DNA from: Miscanthus floridulus
Taxonomy: Eukaryota > Streptophyta > Magnoliopsida > Poales > Poaceae
DNA length: 64,000 bases
Assembly (NCBI RefSeq): GCF_019320115.1
Contig: NC_089598.1
Span: 81,550,059-81,614,058, forward strand
Reading direction: 5' to 3'
Positions 39,560-50,450 of this stretch are shown piece by piece. Numbering within the stretch: position 1 is the stretch's first letter; every line of letters starts with the position of its first letter. The notes beneath the pieces were generated by a model. The model saw nothing but the letters and a program-made list of their open reading frames with translations, was not told where the DNA came from and searched no databases. Position numbers and translations under genes: made by a program.

Positions 39560-41034
39560 GCTTGTGTTGTCCCTTGCATTCATTGTAATATACAACATGT
39601 TTAATTTTTGGCAATGCATATAGGGCTTGTCTAACATGGTTAAGATAACCGCCGAAAAGCGTGTGAAGAAGCTTAACCTTGTATCAAACTTGACAAGCAA
39701 CTAGATTTACTTACAAAGTATTGCATATGCATGGATGTTGTTTTGTCATTTTGTTCCATTTGCCCTCTTATTGCCTATTTTCTTAAAAAGAATTATAGCC
39801 TAAGGCAAAATATTTTGAAAAATATGAGGGTTTGAGAGAGGTCACTCACATCAGTCCCAAAGTGGTGTTTATTTGGATCTTATTCAAGTTGGGACTTGAT
39901 TGGGAACAGGCAGCGCGAAGGAACATTGAAGATTTGCTGGAAAAGGACCACCGGATGCTGCACCGGACGCTGCTGTCTAGCGTTCGGTCAGTTCATAGGA
40001 GGTGAACAGAAGCTGAAGGAGTGACCGGACGCTGCGCTTGTGCGTCCGGTCAGGAAGGGATCTAGTGTCCGGTCGTTTGAAGGAGAAATAGGCTGAGCTG
40101 ACCGGACCCTGCCTACGTCCGGTCATGGACCACCGGACATGTCCGGTCGCGATTCTAGAGGATTTGGACCTCTCTAGAATCGACCAGACACTGGGTGGTA
40201 GCGTCCGATCGCTACCACCGGAGCATCCGGTCAGTGGATCCCGTGCGGCATCAGGACTCTTCTTCCGTTTCCTATTCTGTTATGTTGGGGGATCCACATA
40301 ACCGCTAGTGCTGTACCTAGCCCCGCATCTGCCGTGACCGAGCCCTAGCCAGCGCCGCCGTAGCTCCTCCACGCCAGCCGCCGCCAAGCACCACCGCTGG
40401 TTGCTTGTGCTCGCCCCTACTCCGCGACCTCGTGCCACTGCAGCCGCGTGCCTCCCGCGACCGAGCGCCGCTACAGCCGAGCCCGTGCGCTCGGCGCCGC
40501 CAGCCAGTGAGCCAGCTCCACCGCGCCGATCTGCCGCGCTAGCAGTGCTCGGGCTAGCCTTCAAGCGCCACCGCAGTCACAGTTCCCATGCCCTAGCCCT
40601 GTCTCCTCGTTGGTAAGGCTATAGCATCCTCTTTGCTTGATCTTGAACCTTTCAATTTTCAATGCATTGACCTAAATCATCTAGGGCCACCGATTCATCG
40701 AAGTGCTTCGCAACCCTAACCCTAGCCGGTTCCGAGGTTCCCCGCGTGACGTCTCTTCTTTTCTCGGATCGCGGATCGTCAGGTAGCATGCCTGTCGCTT
40801 CAATTTCGTACCTACATTACTTGCTTCCTAGGGTTTCGCATCTATTAGATATATTGTATTTATTTGTATATCCATCTATTCCATCGTGCAGCGAGTCGGT
40901 GCCGTTGAGGTTCTTGTGGCAGTTGTCAGTTAACTCGGAGCCAAGCTCACGAGTACGGATCGAGGCCAAGCCTCGGGAGTGTCAGTTTGACAGTTGATCT
41001 TCGTCAGCGGCAGTTCATCTTCTTGTTAGATCAG
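39560..41034 (+). other. Noncoding spacer of Z between pol and the env-like ORF
   Basis: No recognisable gene. CCGGAC/GTCCGG half-palindromes cluster at 39950-40235. A very GC-rich stretch follows (40320-40612), ending at a donor-like TG/GTAAGG at 40613. Acceptor-like sites are seen at 40888 (GTGCAG) and at about 41030, just before the ORF start. This may be the leader and intron of a spliced env-like transcript. Confidence 0.5.
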
Positions 41035-43551
41035 ATGGCTCGCACCAAGAACGTTGGTGGTGGTCCAGGAGATGACGATCGGAGGCCCCCACCTCGCCAG
41101 CCTGTAGGACCGAAAGGCAAGGCAACGAAGCAGGTTACATCTAAGAAGCACAAGTACCCCGATGCAGAGACAGCGAGAGTAGCAGTAGTTGCTGAGGCCG
41201 CAGAGCGTGCCGAGAGAGGCGGCGCTCGCAGTGGTGTTGTCATTGTAGATCCATAGCTCACACCAGCACAGAGGGCAGCAGTTGAGGAGGCTGAGCGTCA
41301 TCATGGTGGTCCACCTAGGACTATCATGATGGTAGGACATCGACTGGCTATTGAGGAGCCTCAACCTCAGGGGGAGTCCCAGCAGGAGCCATAGCAGCAG
41401 CCCCCACCAGTAGAGCCTCAGCCAGCTCAGGAGACTCAGGAGGGCCAACAAGCCGAGGAGACCGAGCAGGCACCCCAGCTACGCCGCTCTGGTCGTACCA
41501 GTGCTACAGTTCCACTAAGGCCAGCTACACAGCGCAGGGGTTCACGCCCACCGCCTAGACCACAGGGTCCGCCTCCAATGATACATCTTGACTTGAGGGC
41601 CGCCATGGCCAGGCAGGTTCAGCAGCTGAGGTTTGTTGAGTTTGAGGTGTGGTTCCCTCTGAGGAGGGATGAGAGAGCAGTAGAGGGTTTCTATACACCA
41701 CTCTAGGAGGATTTCTACAATGCTTATCTCAATAGTGGGGCAGTGTTCAGATCTCAGTGGGTATGCAGTATAGAGTCTATTGTGGTAGCAGTCGGAGAGC
41801 ATATCTGCCCCTACTTGTCATATTTGCCGGGGCTGACAGATCTGATTGGCCGGACTAGACTATATGTACCATCTTGGGTTCGGCAGTTTTATGCTTCGCT
41901 CTACATTGACCCGCAGCATAACTTCATACACTTTGCATTCAACGGCAGAGACTACAGGGTGATGAGTTTTAGAGCTAGGGAGATACTGAGGCTACATGAT
42001 CAGCCTGTCAGATTGCATGAGGTATGTTATGGACAGCAGGAGCCTCCTAGGCGTCCTCACGGAGGTTTAGTGCCCCCTACTGATCTTGTGCGACATTGCT
42101 TCAAGGAGCCCTTTGGTGAGGGGTCGAGGAGGAACCCCAGTGACCTTACTCCTACAGCTCGTGTGCTAGAGGCTATCATCAGGAGGTCACTTCTTCCTAG
42201 GTTGGGATACAAAGAGGGTCTGACTCACCTACAACTTTGGCTCCTTAATGCCCTGATGCAGCAGACCGTGTTCGACATTTGAGACCTCCTTCTATGAGAG
42301 ATGGAGGATACTATAGATGAGGGTTTCAAGGGTCGCAGACAGCTTCCTTATGCACATTGGATCACATTCCTGATGCTCAAGTCTGTGCAGGTTAGGACCC
42401 CAAAGATGGTTGCTGAGTACAAAGGTGCCACCACAGAGTTTCTGGCTTATAACATGGCACAGAGGATCAGGCATAGCACACCACAGGCACCCACTCAGCC
42501 TAGCCATCATCTAGATGTTCCAGAGTCAGCAGCTCAGCAGGACGAGATTATCAGAGGCATAGCCGCTATTGAGGAGGAGCAGCTTGAGGCATAGCAGGAG
42601 GTGACAGAGTCTAGCGACAGCTCGGATGATGACTATCTACCAATTCCTCATATGCCTCCACGCAGACATGATGCAGAGGTTGGCAGTTCCAGCTCAGCTC
42701 CACCTGCACCATAGACGGATCCTGCCTTGATTGCTATTCTTGAGCGGATGCAGCAGGATCAGGCATGACAGGCTCAGGAGACCGCTGCCAACTTTACACA
42801 GTTTCAGGCTCGTCATGACGAGTTCTAGCGGCAGCAGCAGCTCCTTTAGCAGCAGTAGCAGATGCATCAACAGCAGTTACTCATGCAGCAACAGCTTATG
42901 GGATTTATGCAGCATGTAGTAACAGCACTTGGGGCCCCACAGCCACAGCTTTTGCCCTAGCTTGCTCAGCCTGCCACCACTACGACGACTCTAGCTGTAC
43001 AACCCAGTGGGCTTCAGAGTCAGGGACAGCCTCCAGCTCTATTTGCTTCTCCCACAGTTCAGGTGTCCCAGTGGTTGTCCTCACCAGTGGTAGCCCTGCA
43101 GTTCACACCATTTCAGACGGGCTTCACACCGGAGCAGTCATCCTTGCTTTTTGTGCCTAACACGTCAGTCTCCAGGAGTCTTGGAGCATCTTTCAGTGAG
43201 TTGATAGGCATGCCTACACTGCCACATATGCATGCCGCCGGTCCTTCTACAGCAGCTCCAGTCATCATGACTACTCAGAGACTCCCTTTGTCTGTCGCCT
43301 CTTCAGATCCTACGACAGACGTCCTAGCAGCATCACAGGTAGCACCTACCCCAGCTCAGACCCAGACCGCTTCAGAGACAATTCTAGCCACAGAGGGTCA
43401 GTCCGTACAGAGCTCAAGGTTAGACGATGATGGTGCCCAGTTTCATCTTGCTCCACGTACTTCAGCGCCCGGCTCGTCCGCTGCAGCCCCACTGACCGAC
43501 CCTTATGTTTTGGTGTTTGATGCCAAAGGGGGAGAGGGCTCGAGTATGTAG
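41035..43551 (+). pseudogene. Sirevirus env-like ORF of Z (12 in-frame stops)
   Basis: The ATG at 41035 (MARTKNVGG) opens an 839-codon frame, stop included, with no frameshift but twelve stops: TAG 41254, 41392, 41704, 42592, 42712, 42826, 42847, 42856, 42958 and TGA 42280, 42295, 42766. Layout: a basic, Pro-rich N-terminus with Gln/Glu repeats; a central globular region (about 41590-42290; VRQFYASLYI, FNGRDYRVMSF) like the 'putative plant transposon protein' domain; an acidic stretch; a Gln-rich probable coiled coil (about 42740-42910); and a Ser/Thr/Pro-rich tail. I see no signal peptide or clear membrane span, so 'env-like' describes position only. The central region matches the W ORF (57426-59255) in layout, with FYA.L in both. 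Confidence 0.75.
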
Positions 43552-43580
43552 ACTCAGGGGGAGCGAGATTTAGGGGGAGC
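43525..43580 (+). promoter_or_regulatory. Upstream polypurine tracts of Z
   Basis: Three AGGGGGAG-type tracts lie at the end of and just after the env-like ORF. The first is inside the coding frame and encodes the KGGEG near its C-terminus. They are extra copies of the main tract at 43989. Confidence 0.7.
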
Positions 43581-43988
43581 TAGTTATCTATTATTAGCTT
43601 ATTATATACATTTGGAGTTTTATTTGTGTGATACACTATTAATATTATGCATTCGTGTGTTACTTTCATGCGTATTATTATATCTATGAGATAGTGATAT
43701 CTACGTGATTATGATATATGACATGTGTGCTCTCTACTTTACATTATTTATATGTCATATCACTTGTGCTATGCTCATTTGCTTTTGCTTCCGTGTTTAT
43801 ACTCCGATGCAAATGAGCTTTATTACTTGTACTCTTGCTTAATTCATATCCTTTGAGTACATTGTGTTGGCTTGGGTCATATAAGCTTGCCTAACTCTTT
43901 TGTTCTTATTGACAAAAGCTTATATGAACCAAGCCCGTCAAAAACCTCACTCTTTCACATACTCGAGGTGGTATTGTCATCAATCACC

Positions 43989-44002
43989 AAAAAGGGGGAG
44001 AT
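43989..44002 (+). other. Main polypurine tract of Z
   Basis: AAAAAGGGGGAGAT touches the 3' LTR and is identical to the tract of Y at 16125-16138. It would prime plus-strand DNA. Confidence 0.85.
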
Positions 44003-45567
44003 TGAAAGCATCTAGGCCCCTAGTTGGATTTTGGTGATTAATGTCAATACAAGATTACTATGACTAACGTGTGTTTTGCAGAGGCAATTAAGTTAGGTCA
44101 TGGTAATGGAGATCGATTGGGCAATCGAGGTTGTCATGCCCCTACGATGGAAATCGTTTCAGTTTTCAAAGGATGGATGACAAGGTTAAGGATGACTAGT
44201 TCTAAGTGTCGATTGGAGTTGGAGAGACACTTAGAGTAGTTTAGGACTTTGTTTTTCCTTTGGCCGTACTATTAAGGGGGGTATGGACGGGTAGCTTGAC
44301 CTAGATGAGTCTAGTGAGTTAGGTGTGGTGCACACTTGTTAAAACTAGCACTAGGTAGCTCCTACGAATGCCTAAGATCCTTTGGAGCAAACTTCATTAA
44401 CATATGATCGAGAGTTGGAAGTGAATGGAGGGTCAAATGCTGACCGGACGCTGGCTTCGGTGCGACCAGACGCTGGCCGTAGGGTCCGGTCAGTTCATTT
44501 GATCAAGCAGATTGCGTTCAGTGCGACCGGACGCTGGAGTGGTCAAGTGACCAGACACTGAGAGGCAACGTCCGGTCAACTCCAGTAAGGTTCCAGAGAA
44601 GGGAATCTACGACCGGACGCGTCCGGTCAGTACTGACCGGACCCTGGGGGTTCAGCGTCTGGTCAAGTACAGTAAGCATCCAGTGAGGGTTTAATGCGAC
44701 CAGACACGTCTGGTCAGTGGTGATCGGACGCTGCAAGCGTCCGGTCAACACGTATTCACTGGTTTGTGGGTTGAACTGACCGGAGCGTTCGGTCACCCCA
44801 CAGAAGCTCATAACGGTTCGTTTTTCAGGCTGCCTTATAAATAGAAGCTCCACTCGTGTGTGGAGTTACTTTTGCTCATTCCAACAGCTGAGAAACACGT
44901 TTGTGAGTGCCAAGAAGAGCAAGGTCCTAGTGAGGTGATTGAGATTTGAGAATCCAAGAGAGTAGCCTCATTAGTGAATCAAGAGTAGCAAAGTGTGCAT
45001 CCATGTTCTCATTAGGCTTCGCGTGGTCAAGTGAGAGTTCGTGCTTGTTACTCTTGGTGATCGCCATCACCTAGACGGCTTGGTGGTGATTGGGAGCTTG
45101 GTGATCACCCAGCGGAGCTTGTGGGTGACCCAACTCAAGTTGTGAGCGGCTTTGGGTGATTCGCCACGATGGAGTGTCGAAGAATCAACCCGTAGAGAGC
45201 ACTTGATCCTTGCGCGGATCAAGGGGGAGCTACACCCTTGCGCGGGTGCTCCAACGAGGACTAGTGGGGAGTGGTGACTCTCTGATACCTCAGCAAAACA
45301 TCGCCGCGTTCCTCTCTCTCTATTTACTTTGAGCATTTACTTTGAGCATTTACTTTGAGCAATTCAATACTTGTCTTTACATTCATAGAATTGCCATGCT
45401 AGAGTAAGTTTGGAACATAGGTTGCAAGTCCATTGTGTGTTAGTTTAATAGAAACACTTTTCTAGGCACAAGGGGTTAATTGGGCTAACCGTAGAATTTT
45501 ATTATTGCAAGAAAATTTAGAATTAGCCCAATTCACCCCCCCCCTCTTGGGCATCTTGATCCTTTCA
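44003..45567 (+). repeat. 3' LTR of Z
   Basis: 1565 bp, TGAAAGCATC to GATCCTTTCA. Palindrome pairs lie at about 44612/44636 and 44699/44723 (24 bp apart). A TATA box (TTATAAATAG) lies at about 44835. CCTCA follows at 45568-45572 and should be the target-site duplication, but the left copy is not visible. Confidence 0.88.
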
Positions 45568-47618
45568 CCTCACAAAGCTCTTCTCCGGAGCACCGCACAA
45601 GCTTCTTGTGGGATTCAACAGAGACCACCACCAAGCTGTCTAGGAGGTGGCAACCTCCAAGAGTAACAAGCACCACCGGCTTGCAACTCGATCACCTAGT
45701 GCCACTCGATGCAACCTCACGATGCAATCGCACTAGAATCGCTCTCTCACATAATCGAATGATCACTATCAAGCATATGTGAGATAGAGGGCTCCCAAGC
45801 ACTCTCAAGCATGGACACAAAGTCCCTCGAGGTGCTCAGCACCAGCCATGGCTGAGACCACCATCTATTTATAGCCCCATGGGCAAAACTAGCCGTTACC
45901 CCTTCACTGGGTGTTTTTCGGGTTGACCGGACGCGCCGGTCATATCGACCAGACGCTGGACCTCAGCGTCCGGTCAATGGATGCTTGCCACATGTCGCCT
46001 CTGTTCAACCTCAGTCGCTTGATCTCAACGGTCAAGTGATGACCGGACATAGCTGCTCAAAGTAACCGAACCTAGAACCCCCCAGCGTCCGGTCGTTTCC
46101 AGTAAGGTACCAGTCACGACCGGACACGTCTGGTCGGTCATGATCGGACGCAGCGTTAGCGTCCGATCCTTCTCCAACTTTTCTGTGTCGCCTACGTCAC
46201 CGTACGTCAGCCTAACCGGACGCACCCTGCCAGCGTCCGGTCACTTCCAGCGCCAGCATCCGGTCGAAGACCGATGCCTGTGCGCGCTCTGCTGCCACTA
46301 ACCAGACGCAGGACCCCAGCGTCCGGTGCACTCTGTGAGACCCTATCTTTTCTGTATAGGGCGCCGGTGGCACCGTCGGACTGTCCGCACTCTACGGGCG
46401 GACACTCCGCCGGTGGAGTTTGAATCCTTCTCACCTCCATTCCATCGCCGAGATGATCCACATGAACTCGAACTTCATCTCCTTTATAAATGTGCCAACA
46501 CCACCAAGTGTACACCACTATGTGTATGTGTGTTAGCATTTTCACAATCATTTTCCAAAGGATTAGCCACTCAACTTGCCACGCCACTCAATCCTAGCAA
46601 CGATGCAAAGTTAGATCACTCGAGTGGCACTTAGATGACTGATATGCAAACAAGTTTGCCCCTCTTGATAGTACGGCCATCTATCCTAAACCCGGTCATC
46701 AACTTCTCTACACACCTATGACCGGTGAAATGAAATGCCCTAGGTTATACCTTTGCCTTGCGCATTCCATTCCATCTCCTCCAATGTCGATGCAACACAT
46801 GCACCAACACAATCAACAATGATATGATCCACTTCATAACATCATATGATCATATTGGTTCATCGATCTTGACTTCACTTGCTTTTCACCATTGCCTTCA
46901 TCCATCGGCGCCAAGTCTTGCTTAAGCTTCACTGCCACGCGGTCCATCGCTCCAAAGCCTCCAACTTGCCCTTCACGCTTGCAACCGGTCCATCAAGCCA
47001 AGTCTTGTCTTGATCTTCTTCACCTTGATCACATGACTCAATGTCATGTCTCATGTGCAATAAGCTCCTTCATCATCACATGTGTGAGCTTTGCAACATC
47101 TCCAAATCATTTTCACCTTCACGGCATATGTTGCTCACACACATGTACTTGTGGACTAATCACCTGTGTATCTCACATAAACACAATTAGTCCACCTAGG
47201 GTTGTCACTCAATTACCAAAACCACACAAGGACCTTTTAGAGTTCCGGCTTACATCGGGACTTCCGACACCGACAGTCTTAGAAAAATATTCCATGTGCT
47301 CGTGGAGTGCTAGAGTGTCTTTCTTTTGATTTTATTTTTATGCGTGAGCACTCTATCTTCCTCAGACCAACTAAGTTTGCATCCCTCTTTATAGTGCGGC
47401 GGATCCTAAACTCAAAAACAAAATAAAACCTTTGGAGAGCATTTTGAGTTTGACCGCCTTTACAACTTCAAGAATTGAGGGATACCATTTTAGCTTTATC
47501 AACTCTTTGAATCTTTCATGGGACTAGTAGTACGACATATCTCATTAAGATCACATTAGTCCCTAATTTGGATGTCATCAATACACCAAAACCCACATAG
47601 GGGGCAAATGCACTTTCA
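45568..47618 (-). repeat. Minus-strand Sirevirus LTR fragments
   Basis: Noncoding sequence that reads as Sirevirus LTR on the minus strand. The right end, read on the minus strand, starts TGAAAGTGCATTTGCC at 47618. A minus-strand TATA box (CTATAAATAG) lies at 45867-45880, next to CCGGAC palindromes at 45920-46330. A junction near 47240 suggests two different LTR pieces rather than one. The left end is cut by the insertion of Z. Confidence 0.65.
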
Positions 47619-48036
47619 CGGGGAGATAAATATCCTGCAAGCATGGTCATGTGAGAAACTTGTAGATTTGCAGATTTATTCACAAAATCTCTACCCGCTT
47701 CTAGCTTCCACAAGTGTGTCCATGGAATTGGCATGAGGCGACTTAGAGAGTTGCAGGGTTTAGGGGGAGACCAACCCTAGAGCCATAGCTCATTATCATG
47801 ATCCTGAAGATCACGAGTCGGTCCTGAAGACCTGACCTGGACATCAACTGTTGTACTCTTTTTCTCTTGATGAGTTTTTCCCACTGGGTTTTCTTATGCA
47901 AGGTTTTTAACGAGGCAACAGGTGCAGCATAAGTAATACATGTGATGTACTCTTTTCTCCTACCCTTTTTTCCACTGGGTTTTTGGGGGAGTTTTTAACG
48001 AGTCATAAGCATGGCATATAATTGGCCAAGGGGGAG
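47619..48036 (+). other. 3' noncoding end of a small Ty1/copia element
   Basis: It contains CCCACTGGGTTTT and GGTTTTTAACGAGGCA-type words (twice, near 47880-47920 and 47970-48005), typical of the region between pol and the 3' LTR in plant copia elements. It ends in the polypurine tract AAGGGGGAG (48028-48036). The coding part is missing. Confidence 0.7.
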
Positions 48037-48300
48037 TGTTGTGAATCAAAGTCCAAGACAATGTGAACAACAGACTTTGAATGGTGGCCAATTAAATGAA
48101 GAGGAGGAGAAAGTCTAAGAGTTCAAACACTGTAACTCTGTATTCATCTCAGCCTCCTTTGCTATAAATAAGAGGTCACTTTCACCGTTGTAAATCATCG
48201 GAGAAGAAAGTGAAATAAAAAAGACTCCTTCCTCTTCTACATCTCTCGGTTCTTGTGTTGTGTGTGCTTGTGTGCAATTTAGAGAACACGATTCCTAACA
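48037..48300 (+). repeat. 3' LTR of the small copia element
   Basis: 264 bp, TGTTGTGAATC to GATTCCTAACA, directly after a polypurine tract. CTATAAATAAG near 48161 is a TATA box. Confidence 0.75.
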
Positions 48301-48778
48301 AAAACCATCGGAAAGTTTGGAAGGAAAGGTGTTTGGATCAAAGGATTTGTCAATTCCTTTTATCTGGAATACTAGCCCAGGCATGTGATTTCAAAAGAAA
48401 AAAAATCCAGTCTCGTCTCTTGGTTTGGTTTCCTTCATGAAGTCCGAGAAAACAACATATTTAATTCTGCCATTGGTGTGTATGCTCTCTGAAATAGGAG
48501 TACCATGTAATAAAGGTAAACAAGACTGCTCATTAAGCTTTGCATGTTTAGGGCCGTGAACAACTTGTAGCCTTGTGGGCCCATGGCTACGAGCATCCTA
48601 CATGGGTATATGTCACTTGTGATAAAATGCTTCTATAACTATAAATAACTTTAATTAATACATCACTAAGTACTAAGGATGTTTCATTCTTTCTATAATG
48701 TTTTTATTCCTATGATATGGATTCCTGCGTTCCAAACATATCTTCCTATCACATTCTTGTAGTTTTCTATTCCTCATT
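48301..48778. other. Unassigned sequence between two elements
   Basis: About 480 bp of AT-rich sequence with no ORF of note and no repeat that I recognise. It is the only stretch here that could be ordinary intergenic host DNA. Confidence 0.5.
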
Positions 48779-49117
48779 TGTTAACACCCTAGTCTCCTAT
48801 GAAGAACCCAGTGCAATGGACCGTGGGCCAAGAAGAAGCGAAAGGAACAAGAAGCCCAACAGCAGGATTTTCAGAAATGAATGGGCTTAAGCGCCTGTGT
48901 GTGCATGTCCGGGCCCAGGCCCTATAAGTGACTGAGACATATAAGTAGCTGAGAGCTCGTGAGGGCCATTATCTGATTTGTAAACCAAACACATTCTACT
49001 TGCCTAAGATTCCTCGTTACGCCATCCCAAATCCTTCCGTTGCTATTCGTCCGACTCGATCCAGAATTCTTCTGCCTATCTCCGATTGCTTCTCCCCCAA
49101 TTTCCCTGCTGCTAACA
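48779..49117 (+). repeat. 5' LTR of the Reina-like element
   Basis: TGTTAACACC to GCTGCTAACA, 339 bp. It matches 54036-54373 except for six transitions. Confidence 0.9.
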
Positions 49118-49119
49118 AT

Positions 49120-49130
49120 TGGTATCGGAG
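49120..49130 (+). other. Primer-binding site of the Reina-like element
   Basis: TGGTATCGGAG, 2 bases after the LTR; initiator-Met tRNA type. Confidence 0.8.
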
Positions 49131-49352
49131 ACACCGATTCCTCGGCTGCTTTCATCTTCATTCCATCGGTTGTTTGAGCAAACGGATTCGGTTGGTTTGA
49201 TTTGAATTCGAGCAGCAAGCCTGATCGAGTTCGCATCGCCGTAATTCCCATCCACGCTTGAGCAATTTGTGGTGAGGAACACTCTAGATCGGCCCGCTCC
49301 CGATCCACTACCACACGCCTATTTTACTCGCCGTCAACATCGTCTCGGCGTC

Positions 49353-50450
49353 ATGAATCCCGACACGAAGTTGATCCTGGACGAGATGCGCAAGAGCTTC
49401 GCCGACAACGACATCAAGTTGCGCGACCAGGAGGACCGCCTCAGCCGCCAGATCCAGGATTTGGAGAAGGCGTAGGAGCATCGCGTCGTGGCCCTGGAGG
49501 ATGTGGCCCGCAATATGGATGAGTGGCGCACCATCATCGACGGCACCGTCGACGGCTTACGTCTCCAAGTGAAGAAGCTTTCACTCGACTGGGAGCGCGC
49601 GAGCATCGAGAACCCCGCCGACAAATCCGGCGTGTTCGCGTCGTCTCCTTCGGCGGCTCCGCGCCCATCTGCGGAAACAGCTGCCACATCGCCCATCGTT
49701 GGGCACCTGCGCGCGAACAACCACCGGGCGAGTGGATTTGGGGACGTTACCACCCTAATCCATTCCCCGGTCAAGGGTGAGCACACCAGTCCCAATTTCC
49801 AATTCGTGGCTTCCCATGCTGTTCCTGATGTTCCATTGCCTGGACTTGCTTTGAATTCGAAAATCCCCAAAGTAGATTTTCCAAAATTTGATGGTGCACA
49901 TCCCAAGCTCTAGCTGCATGATTGCGTGGATTATTTCAGTTTATACCATGTAGAGTCTAGCTCGTGGGTTCGTATTGCTCGTCTACACTTTGTCGGAGCT
50001 GCCAAACGTTGGTACAATTCTGTTGAGTCTCAGCTTCAAGGCTGTAGTTGGGAGCAGTTATCTGAACTCATTTTGAGTAGATTTGGGTTAGAACATCATG
50101 AACTCCTATTGCGGCAATTGTTCCAGATTCACCACATAGGAACAGTAGATGAGTACATGGAGCAGTTCTCTTCTATTGTTGATCAGTTGGGGGCTTACCA
50201 TAAAACCACTGATCCACTATTTTACACTGCACGTTTTATTGATGGCTTGAAGGATCATATCAAAGCCGCAGTTCATTTGCATAGGCCACCAAATTGGGAT
50301 ACTGCTTGTGTACTTGCGAAATTGTAGGAGGACATGGTGGCGTCCCGTAAGCCGGAGGCGCGCAAGTGGGATGTTGCTACCGGTGGTCGGCCGTTCACAC
50401 GTCCGGCACCACCTCTGCCTCCTCCACTACTTCGGCCTGACAAACCAGGG
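49353..50450 (+). pseudogene. gag: gag region of the Reina-like element (inactivated)
   Basis: The ATG at 49353 (MNPDTKLILDEM) starts a charged coiled-coil N-terminus. A conserved retrotransposon Gag region follows near 49870-50320 (VDFPKFDG; RWYNSVESQL; DEYMEQFSSIVDQL). TAG stops occur at 49473, 49911 and 50325. The frame then shifts by one base at or near a run of six G (50448-50453), after which the zinc knuckle and protease are in the new frame. Without these breaks gag and pol would be one long frame. Confidence 0.85.

Larger units (their letters stand above)
36758..45567 (+). mobile_element. Sirevirus element Z, 5' part lost in the gap
   Basis: Seen: pol from the pre-integrase region onward, a noncoding stretch with CCGGAC motifs, an env-like ORF, polypurine tracts and a 3' LTR (44003-45567). 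The pol then env-like order is the hallmark of Sireviruses such as SIRE1. The 5' LTR, primer site, gag and protease are not in the window. Confidence 0.88.

Noticed and set aside
40280..40616. GC-rich ORFs on both strands in the Z spacer
   Set aside because: They are open on both strands through GC content, have no motif, and one ends at a donor-like site. More likely a transcript leader.
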